A stretch of 64,000 nucleotides of DNA from Corynebacterium capitovis DSM 44611 (lineage in GTDB: Bacteria; Actinomycetota; Actinomycetes; Mycobacteriales; Mycobacteriaceae): contig NZ_CP047117.1 in assembly GCF_030440535.1 (NCBI RefSeq), positions 1,240,001 through 1,304,000 on the forward strand, written 5' to 3'. The position numbers and the translations under genes were made by a program. Each line of letters begins with the position of its first letter. Position 1 is the stretch's first letter. Shown here in pieces: positions 35,954 through 44,891 of this stretch. The notes under the pieces are model-generated. The model was not told the DNA's origin. It saw nothing but the letters and a program-made list of their open reading frames with translations, and searched no databases.

Positions 35954-36820
35954 CTAATAAATTTCTTCAGCATGCATAATGCGTGCCGCGAGCAGCGCGT
36001 CGGTTCCGAAGTCCCCGCCGAGCGCGACGAGTGGCGCGCTCCCCAGCCCGGCCATCGCCCGCAGTGTGTCCTGTGAGGCCGACGGGTCGGGGTTGTCCAC
36101 CACTTTGACGGATGCCCCAAAACTGCGCGCGTTCGCCACGGCCGCGATTGAACTATCACGCGTCCCAACCACGACAGGGGCCATGTCGGCATCCCGGCGA
36201 GACTGCACGGGGAACGGTGTGGCGTTCGCCCTGGGCAAGACAACGGGGTCCGCCCACGCTGCTCGCAGCCACGTCGGGTCCTCCGCTGTGAGCTCAGCTA
36301 CAACGGCGGCAGCACCTGCCGGGTCCGTGAGCGTTCGCTCCGAGAACAGAAGCGCCGTCATCACCCCCAGGGCTTCGAGGCCACCCGGATCGCGGACCAC
36401 GCTGACCGCGCCAGAGGAGGGTGCCAGTGATACGTCGCCCACGGTGAGGATGGTGTGAACACCGAGCCGCGAAATCTCTGCGACCACCTCGTCGTGGAGG
36501 TCGTCGTCGACAAGCATCGGCGCGTGAGCAACGACGGCTATCGACGCCGCCCGCAACTGCGCCTCCACAGTCCCGTCCGTGACAACAAGCGTTTCCGACG
36601 AGTCGAAAAACAGTCTGGCGGTCTCGAACCCGAATTGATCGTCAACCACGACGGGATGCTGCGGAAACCCGTCAGCAACGCGGCGGGCCTGATTTGCGTT
36701 CCGGGCTTCCTCGATGGACCCGGGCCCAGCCGGCTGGCCGCACGCGACGAGGTAACTGCAAACAATAAGAGCAGCCCCTGCCGCACACAACGAGGAAGAG
36801 CTACGCCTCCTCTGCGGCAA
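35954..36820 (-). CDS. Lipoprotein related to the N-terminal half of the 31.6-33.1 kb lipoprotein
   Basis: A 288-residue protein. A serine/arginine-rich N-terminus, hydrophobic core and lipobox YLVAC predict a lipoprotein. The mature part repeats the pattern of the larger lipoprotein: SSETLVVTDGTVEAQLRAASIA, MLVDDDLHDEV, and late NARSFGASVKVVDNPDPSAS. It therefore seems a paralogue lacking the C-terminal barrel-like domain. The start is TTG at 36820, with GGGAGGG five bases upstream, overlapping the DUF262 gene end by 20 bases; a TTG further in is an alternative. Function unknown. Confidence 0.65.
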   Translation of the reverse strand: MPQRRRSSSSLCAAGAALIVCSYLVACGQPAGPGSIEEARNANQARRVADGFPQHPVVVDDQFGFETARLFFDSSETLVVTDGTVEAQLRAASIAVVAHAPMLVDDDLHDEVVAEISRLGVHTILTVGDVSLAPSSGAVSVVRDPGGLEALGVMTALLFSERTLTDPAGAAAVVAELTAEDPTWLRAAWADPVVLPRANATPFPVQSRRDADMAPVVVGTRDSSIAAVANARSFGASVKVVDNPDPSASQDTLRAMAGLGSAPLVALGGDFGTDALLAARIMHAEEIY

Positions 36821-38570
36821 GCCAGCCCTCCCCCGCGTCGCGGTCGGCGGCTCTGCCCATGGAATATTCGATGACCCCTGTCAAAGCGTCGAGGCGGCTT
36901 TTCAGGAAGCCCACGCCGTCCCCCGCAAGGAGCAGGGCCGGGTCGAGGAGGTGCCCCGCTAGCATCTCGTCGAACTCGTCGTCTTCCATGATCGATTTCG
37001 ACTGAACCCGGGGGATGTAGCGCTTGGGGTTCGCGTCGCCAATAAGCACCCGGGTGCGGATACCCATCGGGGTTCGGTTTAAGACGGACCCGTAGGCCGC
37101 CTCCGCGTTATCACCCAACCCGGCGAAAGCCCCCGGGGGAAATACGGTGCCAAAGGTCGTGTCGAGCTTGGGTAGCGTGTCTTGGTCGAACGGCAGACAC
37201 GTCCGCCAGTCTCGCGCCCCGCGCCCCATGATGAGCGAAAAAATCCCGCGGTACACGCCCGATTCCGGCCCGGCGGTGAGCAACCGCGATTGCGCGAAGC
37301 GCGCATCCTCAACGGTGCGCGGGGTGGAGTCCGTGACCCCCATGACCCACGGAGTTACCTCGTCGACATCGTTGCCGGCGCGGATCGTGGGCGCGTGGGC
37401 GCCGTAAAGCTCGCCGAACACGCCGCTCCAGAACCACCGGTTGAGGCGGTCCGTCGGCTGGCCCGCCTCTGGCTCTCCGACTCGCACGAGGATTGCGGCC
37501 AGAGGCACAATTTGCGACGAGTACGGGACCTGATCCACCGTGATAATCCGGCGTTCAGAGAGGAATTCCGCGGCGCGCTCAAAAGCCCCGGTCAGCTCGT
37601 CGACGTGCGCCAGGTAGGTCTCCACGCTGAGGTTGAGGATGTCACCTCGGTGGCCCATAGCAGGACCCGACTGGGAAGTGACCAGCAGCGACATGGCGCG
37701 AAGGAACTCCACCCTCCCGATGCCCCCCAGCGACGGGTGGCGCCGCAGGCGGTCCTCCACGTTCTGGCGGTAGTGAGTCGCGAGCTCGAATCCGGGCCGC
37801 TGCGCCGCAAAAACTGAGGTGAGAAGCTCGAACACGTCAAGCTGCACCCCCGCCGAATTTGCGTGGGCGAAGATTTGCCCGACTCCAGTTAGCGGCGTCT
37901 CCCGGGGAATGCGTGTGACGGGAATCGTGTACGCGGAGATATCCCTCATTACCCGGGTGTGGAACTCCTTAACCGCCGCGATGAGCGTCGGCTGAGAGCT
38001 CGAGGCGACGATGTCGAAGACGAGGTCCGACCCCGCCTCCGACAACACGTACGGAAGCGGGACAACGCCGTTAACAATCATGTCGTTGCGGGTTCGGATC
38101 CCGCCGTCGAGCTGCGGTCCGAAGTGCGATCGGACTGCGCCGTCGCGGTCGACGGCGAAAACGGCCTCCACGGGCATAGGTGTCGATGATGCCGCCGCCA
38201 CCACATCCACGAAGAACCGGCGTTCAATCGGCCTTCCTCGGAAGTCAAGAGTGGGTACTAGACCGTCGCCGCCGAAGGCGTGGTAGAGGGAGGTGAGACG
38301 CTGTTGGCCGTCGAGAAGCAACATGCCCGGCGAGCGCCCAGTGTCGGGTGCCCCGTGGAGGGGGCGGGCCTGGAAACGCAGGGGTTCATTCCTGGTGTCG
38401 AGGGCAAGGAAGGCACCCACTGGGTAGCCGCGGAGGACAGAGGTGACGAGGGTGCGGATGCGGTCGACGTCCCACACGAAATCGCGCTGAAAATCCGGCA
38501 GTTGGAGCTCACCGCGTTCGGCGCGGGCGAACAGGTCGGAAAGCGAGTAGCTGGCGGTGGTGAAGCCCAT
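36801..38570 (-). CDS. DUF262-domain protein (GmrSD/ParB-like N-terminal nuclease family)
   Basis: A 589-residue protein. The DUF262 hallmarks are QLPDFQRDFVW (residues about 23-33) and LLLDGQQRLTSLYHAF (near 84-99), the DGQQR motif related to ParB/sulfiredoxin folds. The long remainder is mostly helical. The H-N-H DUF1524 domain found in GmrSD-type modification-dependent restriction enzymes is not evident. Relatives act in type IV restriction and phage defence, but a solitary copy has no assured function. The ATG at 38570 is fixed by TAGAGT (38578-38583) ending seven bases before it. No modification genes are near. Confidence 0.72.
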   Translation of the reverse strand: MGFTTASYSLSDLFARAERGELQLPDFQRDFVWDVDRIRTLVTSVLRGYPVGAFLALDTRNEPLRFQARPLHGAPDTGRSPGMLLLDGQQRLTSLYHAFGGDGLVPTLDFRGRPIERRFFVDVVAAASSTPMPVEAVFAVDRDGAVRSHFGPQLDGGIRTRNDMIVNGVVPLPYVLSEAGSDLVFDIVASSSQPTLIAAVKEFHTRVMRDISAYTIPVTRIPRETPLTGVGQIFAHANSAGVQLDVFELLTSVFAAQRPGFELATHYRQNVEDRLRRHPSLGGIGRVEFLRAMSLLVTSQSGPAMGHRGDILNLSVETYLAHVDELTGAFERAAEFLSERRIITVDQVPYSSQIVPLAAILVRVGEPEAGQPTDRLNRWFWSGVFGELYGAHAPTIRAGNDVDEVTPWVMGVTDSTPRTVEDARFAQSRLLTAGPESGVYRGIFSLIMGRGARDWRTCLPFDQDTLPKLDTTFGTVFPPGAFAGLGDNAEAAYGSVLNRTPMGIRTRVLIGDANPKRYIPRVQSKSIMEDDEFDEMLAGHLLDPALLLAGDGVGFLKSRLDALTGVIEYSMGRAADRDAGEGWLAAEEA

Positions 38571-38591
38571 GCGGCCCACTCTAGAGCAGAG

Positions 38592-39497
38592 TTAACACAC
38601 GTTCTCCGCATCTTCATGCTCCCCGTGCTCGGGGGCCTCAATCTGAATGGTGCTATGACGGATCCCTAGCAACGTGAGGGCGTGCTGCGCGCTGTCGAGA
38701 ACCGGGCCTGCCGGGACGTCGTCGTCGACCACGAGGTGAGCCGTGGCAAGAACGCCCGCGCCATCCAACGACCAAACGTGCAAGTCGTGCACCTTCTGCA
38801 CCCCTGGAATCGCTTGTAGGGCGGGGCCGACCTCTTCCTCATTGAACCCGTGAGGCACTTGTTCCAACAGCACCCGCAGCGCCTGACGCATCAGCTGCCA
38901 CGCCCGAGGCAGGATCATCGCCGCGATAATAAAGGAGGCGATTGCGTCAGCTCGCTGAAAGCCGGTTACCGCGATGACGACGCCGGCGCACAACACCGCA
39001 ACGGACGAGAGCATGTCGATCATGACGTGGAGGAAAGCGCCTTCCACGTTTATCGATTGCGCTCGTTGTCGCTGCAGGACAAGCGCGGATATTACGTTGG
39101 CCACGAGCCCCACGGCAGCGACGATCATCATGGGACCGGCTGCGACCTCTGCCCCGGAACCGAATCTGCGGACCGCTTCCACCACGATCCAGAGGGAGAT
39201 GGCTAGCACCGCAGTGGCATTGAGGAGTGCCGCGAGCACTTCAGCCCGGCGGTAGCCGTAGGTCGCTGCCGCTGTTGCCGCGCGCCTGCCGACGACCACC
39301 GCGACAACCGCAATGGTCAGCCCGGCCGCATCGGACAGCATGTGCACCGCGTCGGCCACGAGAGCCATCGATCCGGTGAGCACCCCTCCCACTACTTCTG
39401 CCACAAAGACGACGGCGGTAACCGAAAGGGCTGTCGCGAGAGCGCGCACGGGGGCGCCAACGGGAGAGCCGTGTGCGCCGTGATGTTCGTGTGCCAT
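38592..39497 (-). CDS. Cation diffusion facilitator (CDF) family metal transporter
   Basis: A 301-residue zinc/cobalt-type exporter. Six membrane segments are visible, with the metal site residues in ADAVHMLSDAAGL (H-x-x-x-D) and HVMIDMLSSV. The short histidine-rich start (MAHEHHGAHG) and the C-terminal cytoplasmic domain with KVHDLHVWSLDG are typical of CzcD/ZitB. TAGGTT (39505-39510) ends seven bases before the ATG, so it is leaderless. The gene ends 21 bases from the DUF262 start; whether the two are co-transcribed is uncertain, since the DUF262 gene has its own -10. Confidence 0.92.
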   Translation of the reverse strand: MAHEHHGAHGSPVGAPVRALATALSVTAVVFVAEVVGGVLTGSMALVADAVHMLSDAAGLTIAVVAVVVGRRAATAAATYGYRRAEVLAALLNATAVLAISLWIVVEAVRRFGSGAEVAAGPMMIVAAVGLVANVISALVLQRQRAQSINVEGAFLHVMIDMLSSVAVLCAGVVIAVTGFQRADAIASFIIAAMILPRAWQLMRQALRVLLEQVPHGFNEEEVGPALQAIPGVQKVHDLHVWSLDGAGVLATAHLVVDDDVPAGPVLDSAQHALTLLGIRHSTIQIEAPEHGEHEDAENVC

Positions 39498-39705
39498 GCG
39501 ACCTAACCTACCCCAGCCCCGGCCTTATTGACAACTAATTGAAAACATGCATGTGGCCGCCAACACCCCAGTACAGAACGGTGAAATGGGCACCTCGGCT
39601 TCGGCCGCGGTGCCGCAGAGCACACGACCCACCCGTCCACTTTTGCTAGCCTTTTCCCTAGGTCCTCCGTGGCCCCTCCCGATAAATTAGACGAAAGGAT
39701 CGACC

Positions 39706-40167
39706 ATGACTGACAAGACCCCGAACCCGCTCGACCCGAAGAACAGCGGCGACAACCTTAGCCACGAGGCTGCGGACCGCGCTCGCGACCGCGCTGGCGA
39801 CCGTGTTGGTGATCGTGTTGGTGATCGTGTTGACGACACGGCCGGCGGGAAGGTCAACCGTGACAACGCAACCCGCGTTGAGCGCGTCGAGCCTGAGAAG
39901 AAGACCGCCGGTTCCACCGCCGTCCGCGAGGGTGGCAACGACTGGTGGAAGTGGCTGCTGGGCATCTTGGCCCTGCTGCTTCTTCTCTGGCTGCTGTGGA
40001 GCCTGTTCGCCGGCAACGACGAGGAAGAGACCACGGAGACCACGACCTCCACGGTCGCAACAACCACTCAGCGCACAACGGCGATCAGTCCGACGACCGC
40101 AGCCGAGACCAACGTCAACCCTGCTACCGAGACCATCTCGCCCGAGAGCGCGCCGGCAACGTCCTAG
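39706..40167 (+). CDS. Small single-pass membrane protein with DR-GDRVGDRV repeats
   Basis: A 151-residue protein of unknown function. The hydrophilic N-terminal part has short repeats (DRARDRAGDRVGDRVGDRV), then one leucine-rich membrane helix (about 86-105, following NDWWKW), then a threonine-rich acidic tail. Orientation is probably N-in, with the tail outside. AAAGGA six bases before the ATG is a good ribosome-binding site, and a terminator follows directly, so it is monocistronic. I recognise no family; the Thr-rich tail resembles cell-wall-spanning linkers. Confidence 0.65.
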   Translation: MTDKTPNPLDPKNSGDNLSHEAADRARDRAGDRVGDRVGDRVDDTAGGKVNRDNATRVERVEPEKKTAGSTAVREGGNDWWKWLLGILALLLLLWLLWSLFAGNDEEETTETTTSTVATTTQRTTAISPTTAAETNVNPATETISPESAPATS

Positions 40168-40183
40168 TCACACTCGACCGCAC

Positions 40184-40217
40184 ACCCGCACTCCGGCATC
40201 ACGGGGTGCGGGTTTTT
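40184..40217 (+). terminator. Rho-independent terminator of the small membrane protein gene
   Basis: ACCCGCAC pairs with GTGCGGGT (40184-40191 with 40206-40213), followed by TTTTT. It lies 16 bases after the stop codon. Confidence 0.85.
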
Positions 40218-40231
40218 CGCGTTACCCCGTC

Positions 40232-40261
40232 TTGCCGGCCCAGTCCGAAAAACTGTACACT
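40232..40261 (+). promoter_or_regulatory. Promoter of the CPBP-family gene
   Basis: TTGCCG (40232-40237) and TACACT (40256-40261) with an 18-base spacer, 48 bases before the GTG start, immediately after the preceding terminator. Confidence 0.5.
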
Positions 40262-40309
40262 CGTCCACACCCCGGGGGCCATGACAGGTAGACGACAGTA
40301 AGGGAGTAC

Positions 40310-41071
40310 GTGAGAATCAAAAAGTTTTTCTCTGCGCTGCCGGGAGCACAGTCCCGCCGAAACTTGCGATGGTGGGACATCGGAATCCTTACTGTCATCT
40401 TGTTCGGGCAGCCCATCATGTCATCGCTTGGCATCTTTTTCGCGTCGGCCGACGTCGCCGGCGGGGCCGCGTCGACCCCGACGAGCGCCTCCGACTTCAC
40501 CTCGCACGACAACCTCCGCGCACTCGTGCAGCAGGCACTGTGGCTTGTGATCGCGCTGGTGTACCTCCGGGTTCGAAACTTCGACTTCCGCACTCTCCGC
40601 TTCCGCCCGACGTGGAAAGGGACCGCCGCCGGCGTGGGGCTGTTTTTCGCGATTGGCTTGCTTTTCGACGTCTCGTACTGGCTCTTCTCCGCCTTCACCG
40701 CAGCTGCAGCACCGGAGGCCCCAGAAGCAACAGATGCAGCAGCCGCTGCGGGTTCCCCGCTCGCGCACATCGACCCCTCGCTGCTGGTGTATTCCGCGTT
40801 CAACGGTTTCTACGAGGAGTTCTTCTTCCTCGGGCTCTGCCTCGCGGTAGCACCACGCTGGCGAACGGCCGCGTTTCTCTACTCCCTTGCGGTCCGCGTG
40901 TCATTCCACACCTACCAGGGGCTTTTCTCTGCGCTCTTCATCGGTCTGGCCGTCGGGTCAATCTACTACGTGGTGTACCGCCGCGTGCGGGGCAACAACC
41001 TGTACCCGCTGGTGTTTAGCCACGCGCTCGCGGATATTTTCGGAGCCAGCGCACTCGCTTTCCTCACCTGA
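40310..41071 (+). CDS. CPBP-family membrane protein (CAAX-protease-like, atypical motif)
   Basis: A 253-residue polytopic protein of the CPBP/Abi intramembrane metalloprotease family. The first catalytic motif, normally E-E-x-x-x-R, reads EEFFFLG (residues 169-175), with leucine at the arginine position. Downstream histidines occur in VSFHTYQG and FSHALADIFG, as expected for motifs 2 and 3. An inserted alanine/glutamate-rich loop lies at about 135-150. Family members process peptides or prenylated proteins; whether this one is active is open. GTG 40310 has AAGGGAG upstream. Confidence 0.75.
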   Translation: MRIKKFFSALPGAQSRRNLRWWDIGILTVILFGQPIMSSLGIFFASADVAGGAASTPTSASDFTSHDNLRALVQQALWLVIALVYLRVRNFDFRTLRFRPTWKGTAAGVGLFFAIGLLFDVSYWLFSAFTAAAAPEAPEATDAAAAAGSPLAHIDPSLLVYSAFNGFYEEFFFLGLCLAVAPRWRTAAFLYSLAVRVSFHTYQGLFSALFIGLAVGSIYYVVYRRVRGNNLYPLVFSHALADIFGASALAFLT

Positions 41072-41090
41072 TGGATCTCCCACGCGGGCG

Positions 41091-41151
41091 AAGTAGAGCA
41101 ACGTGGGATATCTGACCGGTTGTCGGCCGCTCCCCGCGTGTTGCTCTACTT
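41091..41151. terminator. Long inverted repeat between the CPBP gene and ilvC, probably bidirectional terminator
   Basis: AAGTAGAGCAAC (41091-41102) is exactly complementary to GTTGCTCTACTT (41140-41151), with a 37-base loop that contains further pairing. It is followed by TTACC on the plus strand and ends close to the ilvC stop on the other side. Confidence 0.6.
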
Positions 41152-41155
41152 TTAC

Positions 41156-42205
<1,050 letters not shown>

Positions 42206-42212
42206 TTATTTC

Positions 42213-42218
42213 ATATTA
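42213..42218 (-). promoter_or_regulatory. -10 element for separate transcription of ilvC
   Basis: TAATAT on the minus strand inside an AT-rich patch of the ilvN-ilvC gap, about 44 bases upstream of the ATG. A GGGCTCC/GGAGCCC palindrome lies just before it. In C. glutamicum ilvC also has its own promoter. Confidence 0.5.
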
Positions 42219-42253
42219 TGACACACCGGGGGCTCCGGGAGCCCGCGGGTGAC

Positions 42254-42769
42254 CTACTTGGACGGCGCCAGCGTCTTCGGCCCGCGGTTGAGGGCGACCT
42301 GGCCTGACTGAACAAGCTCGCGAATCCCAAACGTTTCCATGACGTCTAAGAAAGCGCGAAGCTTTGAGGGCGTTCCCGTGGCCTCGATGACAACGGAGTC
42401 TGGTGCCACGTCGACGACCCGCGCGCGGAAGATGTTCGCGGCATCGACGACCTGCGGCCGGTTCGAGTTGTCGGCGTCGATCTTCACGAGCATGAGAGAC
42501 CGCGCGATCGTGGTCTCGTCGTCAAGCCGCAGCACTTTTAACACTTGAATGAGCTTGTTCAGCTGCTTCGTGATCTGCTCGATGTGGTACTCGGTTGCGT
42601 CGACGACGATGGTGAGGCGGTTGATACCCTCGGTCTCCGTGCGCGCGGAGACAAGGGAGACGAGGTTGTACCCGCGGCGCGTGAACAGCGCGGTAACACG
42701 GGTAATGATGCCGTCGACGTCGAGAACAAGAACAGACAGGATGTTGCGCGTCGTATCTTCGGAAGCCAT
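42254..42769 (-). CDS. ilvN: Acetolactate synthase regulatory small subunit
   Basis: A 171-residue ACT-domain subunit. The N-terminal ACT domain (LSVLVLDVDGIITRVTALFTRRGYN) binds valine, leucine or isoleucine for feedback inhibition of IlvB; the glycine-containing segment normally reading N-x-x-G-x-x-x-R is here D-V-D-G-I-I-T-R. A C-terminal ACT-like domain follows. The ATG lies two bases after the ilvB TAA, so expression is coupled to the catalytic subunit. Confidence 0.97.
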   Translation of the reverse strand: MASEDTTRNILSVLVLDVDGIITRVTALFTRRGYNLVSLVSARTETEGINRLTIVVDATEYHIEQITKQLNKLIQVLKVLRLDDETTIARSLMLVKIDADNSNRPQVVDAANIFRARVVDVAPDSVVIEATGTPSKLRAFLDVMETFGIRELVQSGQVALNRGPKTLAPSK

Positions 42770-42771
42770 TT

Positions 42772-44631
42772 TTAGTTCTCCTTCTGCTGAACGGCCTCGA
42801 CGGCGAGGGCGGCATCGTGAATTGCGTCGGGTGTTTCGGCGGCCGATTCATCCATGTCGAAGAACGGCCTGATGTCCATCGCGTATTGGATGTCGGAGTT
42901 GTTGGACCCCGCAGCGATCATCGGCCATACTTGGGCGTCTTCGCCGACAATAAACTCGACGACGACCGGGCGGTCATTGATGTCCCGGGCACGCTGGATC
43001 GCGGGGATGACCTCCTCCTCCTTCGTCACGCGGAACGACTCCGCCCCGAGTGCTTCCGACAGCTTCACGAAGTCAGGAACGTAGGCCTCTTCGCCCCCCA
43101 ACTTGGTGTGGGAGTAGTTCCCCTCGTAAAACAGTGTCTGCCACTGCCGCACCATGCCGAGGTTACCGTTGTTGATGAGGGCGATCTTGATGGGAAAGCC
43201 CTCCATCGCGGCGGTGGTGATTTCCTGGTTCGTCATTTGGAAGCAGCCGTCCCCATCAATCGCCCACACCTCCTTCTCGGGGCAGGCGGCCTTCGCACCG
43301 AGTGCCGCCGGTACGGCGTAACCCATTGTCCCCAGGCCACCGGAGTTGAGCCAGGTACGGGGGTGCTCGAAGTCGATGAACTGAGCGGACCACATTTGAT
43401 GCTGGCCTACACCGGCCACGTAGATCGCCTCCGGTCCGACCTCGCGCGAGAGCGTTTCAATCACGAACTGCGGCGAAAGCTTGCCGTCCGACTGCGGTTC
43501 GTACCCGCGAGGGAATCGCCTCTTCAGGTCGTCCAGTCGGCTTACCCACTCGCTTATCGACGGCGCGCGCAGTTTCGAACTACGGAAAGCATCAGCGAGC
43601 TTATGCAACACCCGCTTCGCATCCCCGACGATGGGAACGTCCACCTCTCGGATCTTGCCCACCTCGGCCGGGTCAATGTCAGCGTGAATCGTCTTTGCTA
43701 ACGGGGCGAACGTTGAGGTGTCCCCGGTCACGCGGTCGTCGAAACGCGTGCCGATCGCAATGAGCAAGTCGGCTTCCTGCAGGGCACCCACGGCGGGAAC
43801 GCAGCCGTGCATGCCCGGCATTCCCATGTTGAGGGGATGACTCTCCGGGAAGACGCCAAGAGCCATCAGGGTGGTCACGACCGGGACACCCGTCAGCTCA
43901 ACAAACTCCCGCAGCTCCTCATGCGCCTCGGCTTTGATGACCCCACCGCCGATGTAGAGAACCGGGCGCTTCGACTCGGAAATCAGCGTCGCCGCCTGAG
44001 AAATCTGGCGGGAATGTGGCTTGGTGTTGGGCTTGTACCCCGGCAAATCCAGGGTAGGTGGCCAGTGGAACTCAACCTCCATCGCCTGCAGATCCTTCGG
44101 AATGTCCACGAGAACGGGCCCCGGGCGCCCCGTAGTCGCGATGTGGACAGCCGTAGCGAGGGCCTCCGGGATGTCCTCGACGCGCGTCACCATCACGTTG
44201 TGCTTGGTGATCGGCATGGTGATCCCGCGGATGTCCGCCTCCTGGAAAGCGTCCGTGCCGATGAGGGGCGAGCCCACCTGGCCCGTGATGGCCACCATCG
44301 GGACTGAGTCAAGGTAAGCGTCGGCGAGGGCAGTGACAAGGTTTGTTGCTCCCGGGCCTGAGGTGGCCAAGCACGCGCCGACTCGCCCCGAGGCCTGCGC
44401 GTATCCCACCGCTGCATGACCAGCGCCCTGCTCGTGGCGGACAAGGACGTGGCGGAGGATGCGGGCTGAGGACAGGGCGTCATAAAGCGGGAGAACTGCA
44501 CCGCCGGGGAGGCCAAAGATGGTATCAATGCCAAGTTCCTCGAGGCTGCGGACAACAGTGTCCGCGCCGCTCATGCGTTCCGGTGTCCCGGCGTCCTCGG
44601 TCTTGGCCGAGTTTTTGTGGGAGGCAGCCAC
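42772..44631 (-). CDS. ilvB: Acetolactate synthase catalytic large subunit
   Basis: IlvB is the thiamine-diphosphate and FAD enzyme that makes acetolactate or acetohydroxybutyrate. The 619-residue protein has [19 protein letters not shown] (catalytic glutamate), [10 protein letters not shown], the FAD region and the ThDP/Mg motif [11 protein letters not shown] ... [12 protein letters not shown]. The GTG start has AAGGAG nine bases upstream. Transcription begins at a leaderless promoter (44826-44831) and passes a branched-chain leader peptide and terminator, so it is controlled by attenuation. Confidence 0.98.
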   Translation of the reverse strand: MAASHKNSAKTEDAGTPERMSGADTVVRSLEELGIDTIFGLPGGAVLPLYDALSSARILRHVLVRHEQGAGHAAVGYAQASGRVGACLATSGPGATNLVTALADAYLDSVPMVAITGQVGSPLIGTDAFQEADIRGITMPITKHNVMVTRVEDIPEALATAVHIATTGRPGPVLVDIPKDLQAMEVEFHWPPTLDLPGYKPNTKPHSRQISQAATLISESKRPVLYIGGGVIKAEAHEELREFVELTGVPVVTTLMALGVFPESHPLNMGMPGMHGCVPAVGALQEADLLIAIGTRFDDRVTGDTSTFAPLAKTIHADIDPAEVGKIREVDVPIVGDAKRVLHKLADAFRSSKLRAPSISEWVSRLDDLKRRFPRGYEPQSDGKLSPQFVIETLSREVGPEAIYVAGVGQHQMWSAQFIDFEHPRTWLNSGGLGTMGYAVPAALGAKAACPEKEVWAIDGDGCFQMTNQEITTAAMEGFPIKIALINNGNLGMVRQWQTLFYEGNYSHTKLGGEEAYVPDFVKLSEALGAESFRVTKEEEVIPAIQRARDINDRPVVVEFIVGEDAQVWPMIAAGSNNSDIQYAMDIRPFFDMDESAAETPDAIHDAALAVEAVQQKEN

Positions 44632-44698
44632 GATTGAAAGCTCCTTGGTGCTAAAGGATGGGGAGGGTTGTCGTCAGCGTGGTGATCCTAAACAAAAA

Positions 44699-44732
44699 CC
44701 CTCAACAGGCACCGGTTCGGCGCTGTCGAGGG
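44699..44732 (-). terminator. Attenuator terminator of the ilvBNC operon
   Basis: On the minus strand CCCTCGACAG pairs with CTGTTGAGGG (44732-44723 with 44708-44699, one G-U pair), followed by TTTTTG. It lies 35 bases after the leader-peptide stop and about 70 bases before the ilvB start, as expected of a transcription attenuator. Confidence 0.85.
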
Positions 44733-44767
44733 CGTTTGTTGTGGCGACTGAGCAGGAAATCAGACCG

Positions 44768-44818
44768 CTACGGCAAACGCCGAGACGGAATAATTACTAC
44801 TAGTCGCGCGGTGATCAT
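44768..44818 (-). CDS. ilvBNC leader peptide (attenuation)
   Basis: A 16-codon frame reads MITARLVVIIPSRRLP and stops at TAG. Five of its residues, LVVII, are the end products of the operon. The ATG is seven bases after TATGAT (44826-44831), so it is read from the first bases of the mRNA. It is similar in place and residue content to the C. glutamicum ilvBNC leader peptide. Stalling at the Leu-Val-Val-Ile-Ile codons when charged tRNAs are scarce would prevent formation of the terminator at 44699-44732. Confidence 0.85.
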   Translation of the reverse strand: MITARLVVIIPSRRLP

Positions 44819-44825
44819 GGTCACT

Positions 44826-44831
44826 ATCATA
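44826..44831 (-). promoter_or_regulatory. -10 element of the ilvBNC operon
   Basis: TATGAT on the minus strand, seven bases upstream of the leader-peptide ATG. It is divergent from the mscCG promoter region about 45 bases away. Confidence 0.65.
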
Positions 44832-44891
44832 CATAGCTCACAGGCAACTGTTGACGAGAGGGTTGATTTTCGGGGTTAACCTGGGGGCACT

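Noticed and set aside
39499..39512. TAGGTTAGG at the CDF transporter promoter as a DtxR half-site.
   Set aside because: Only one half matches; the other half is unlike the consensus, and the TAGGTT part is fully explained as the -10 element.
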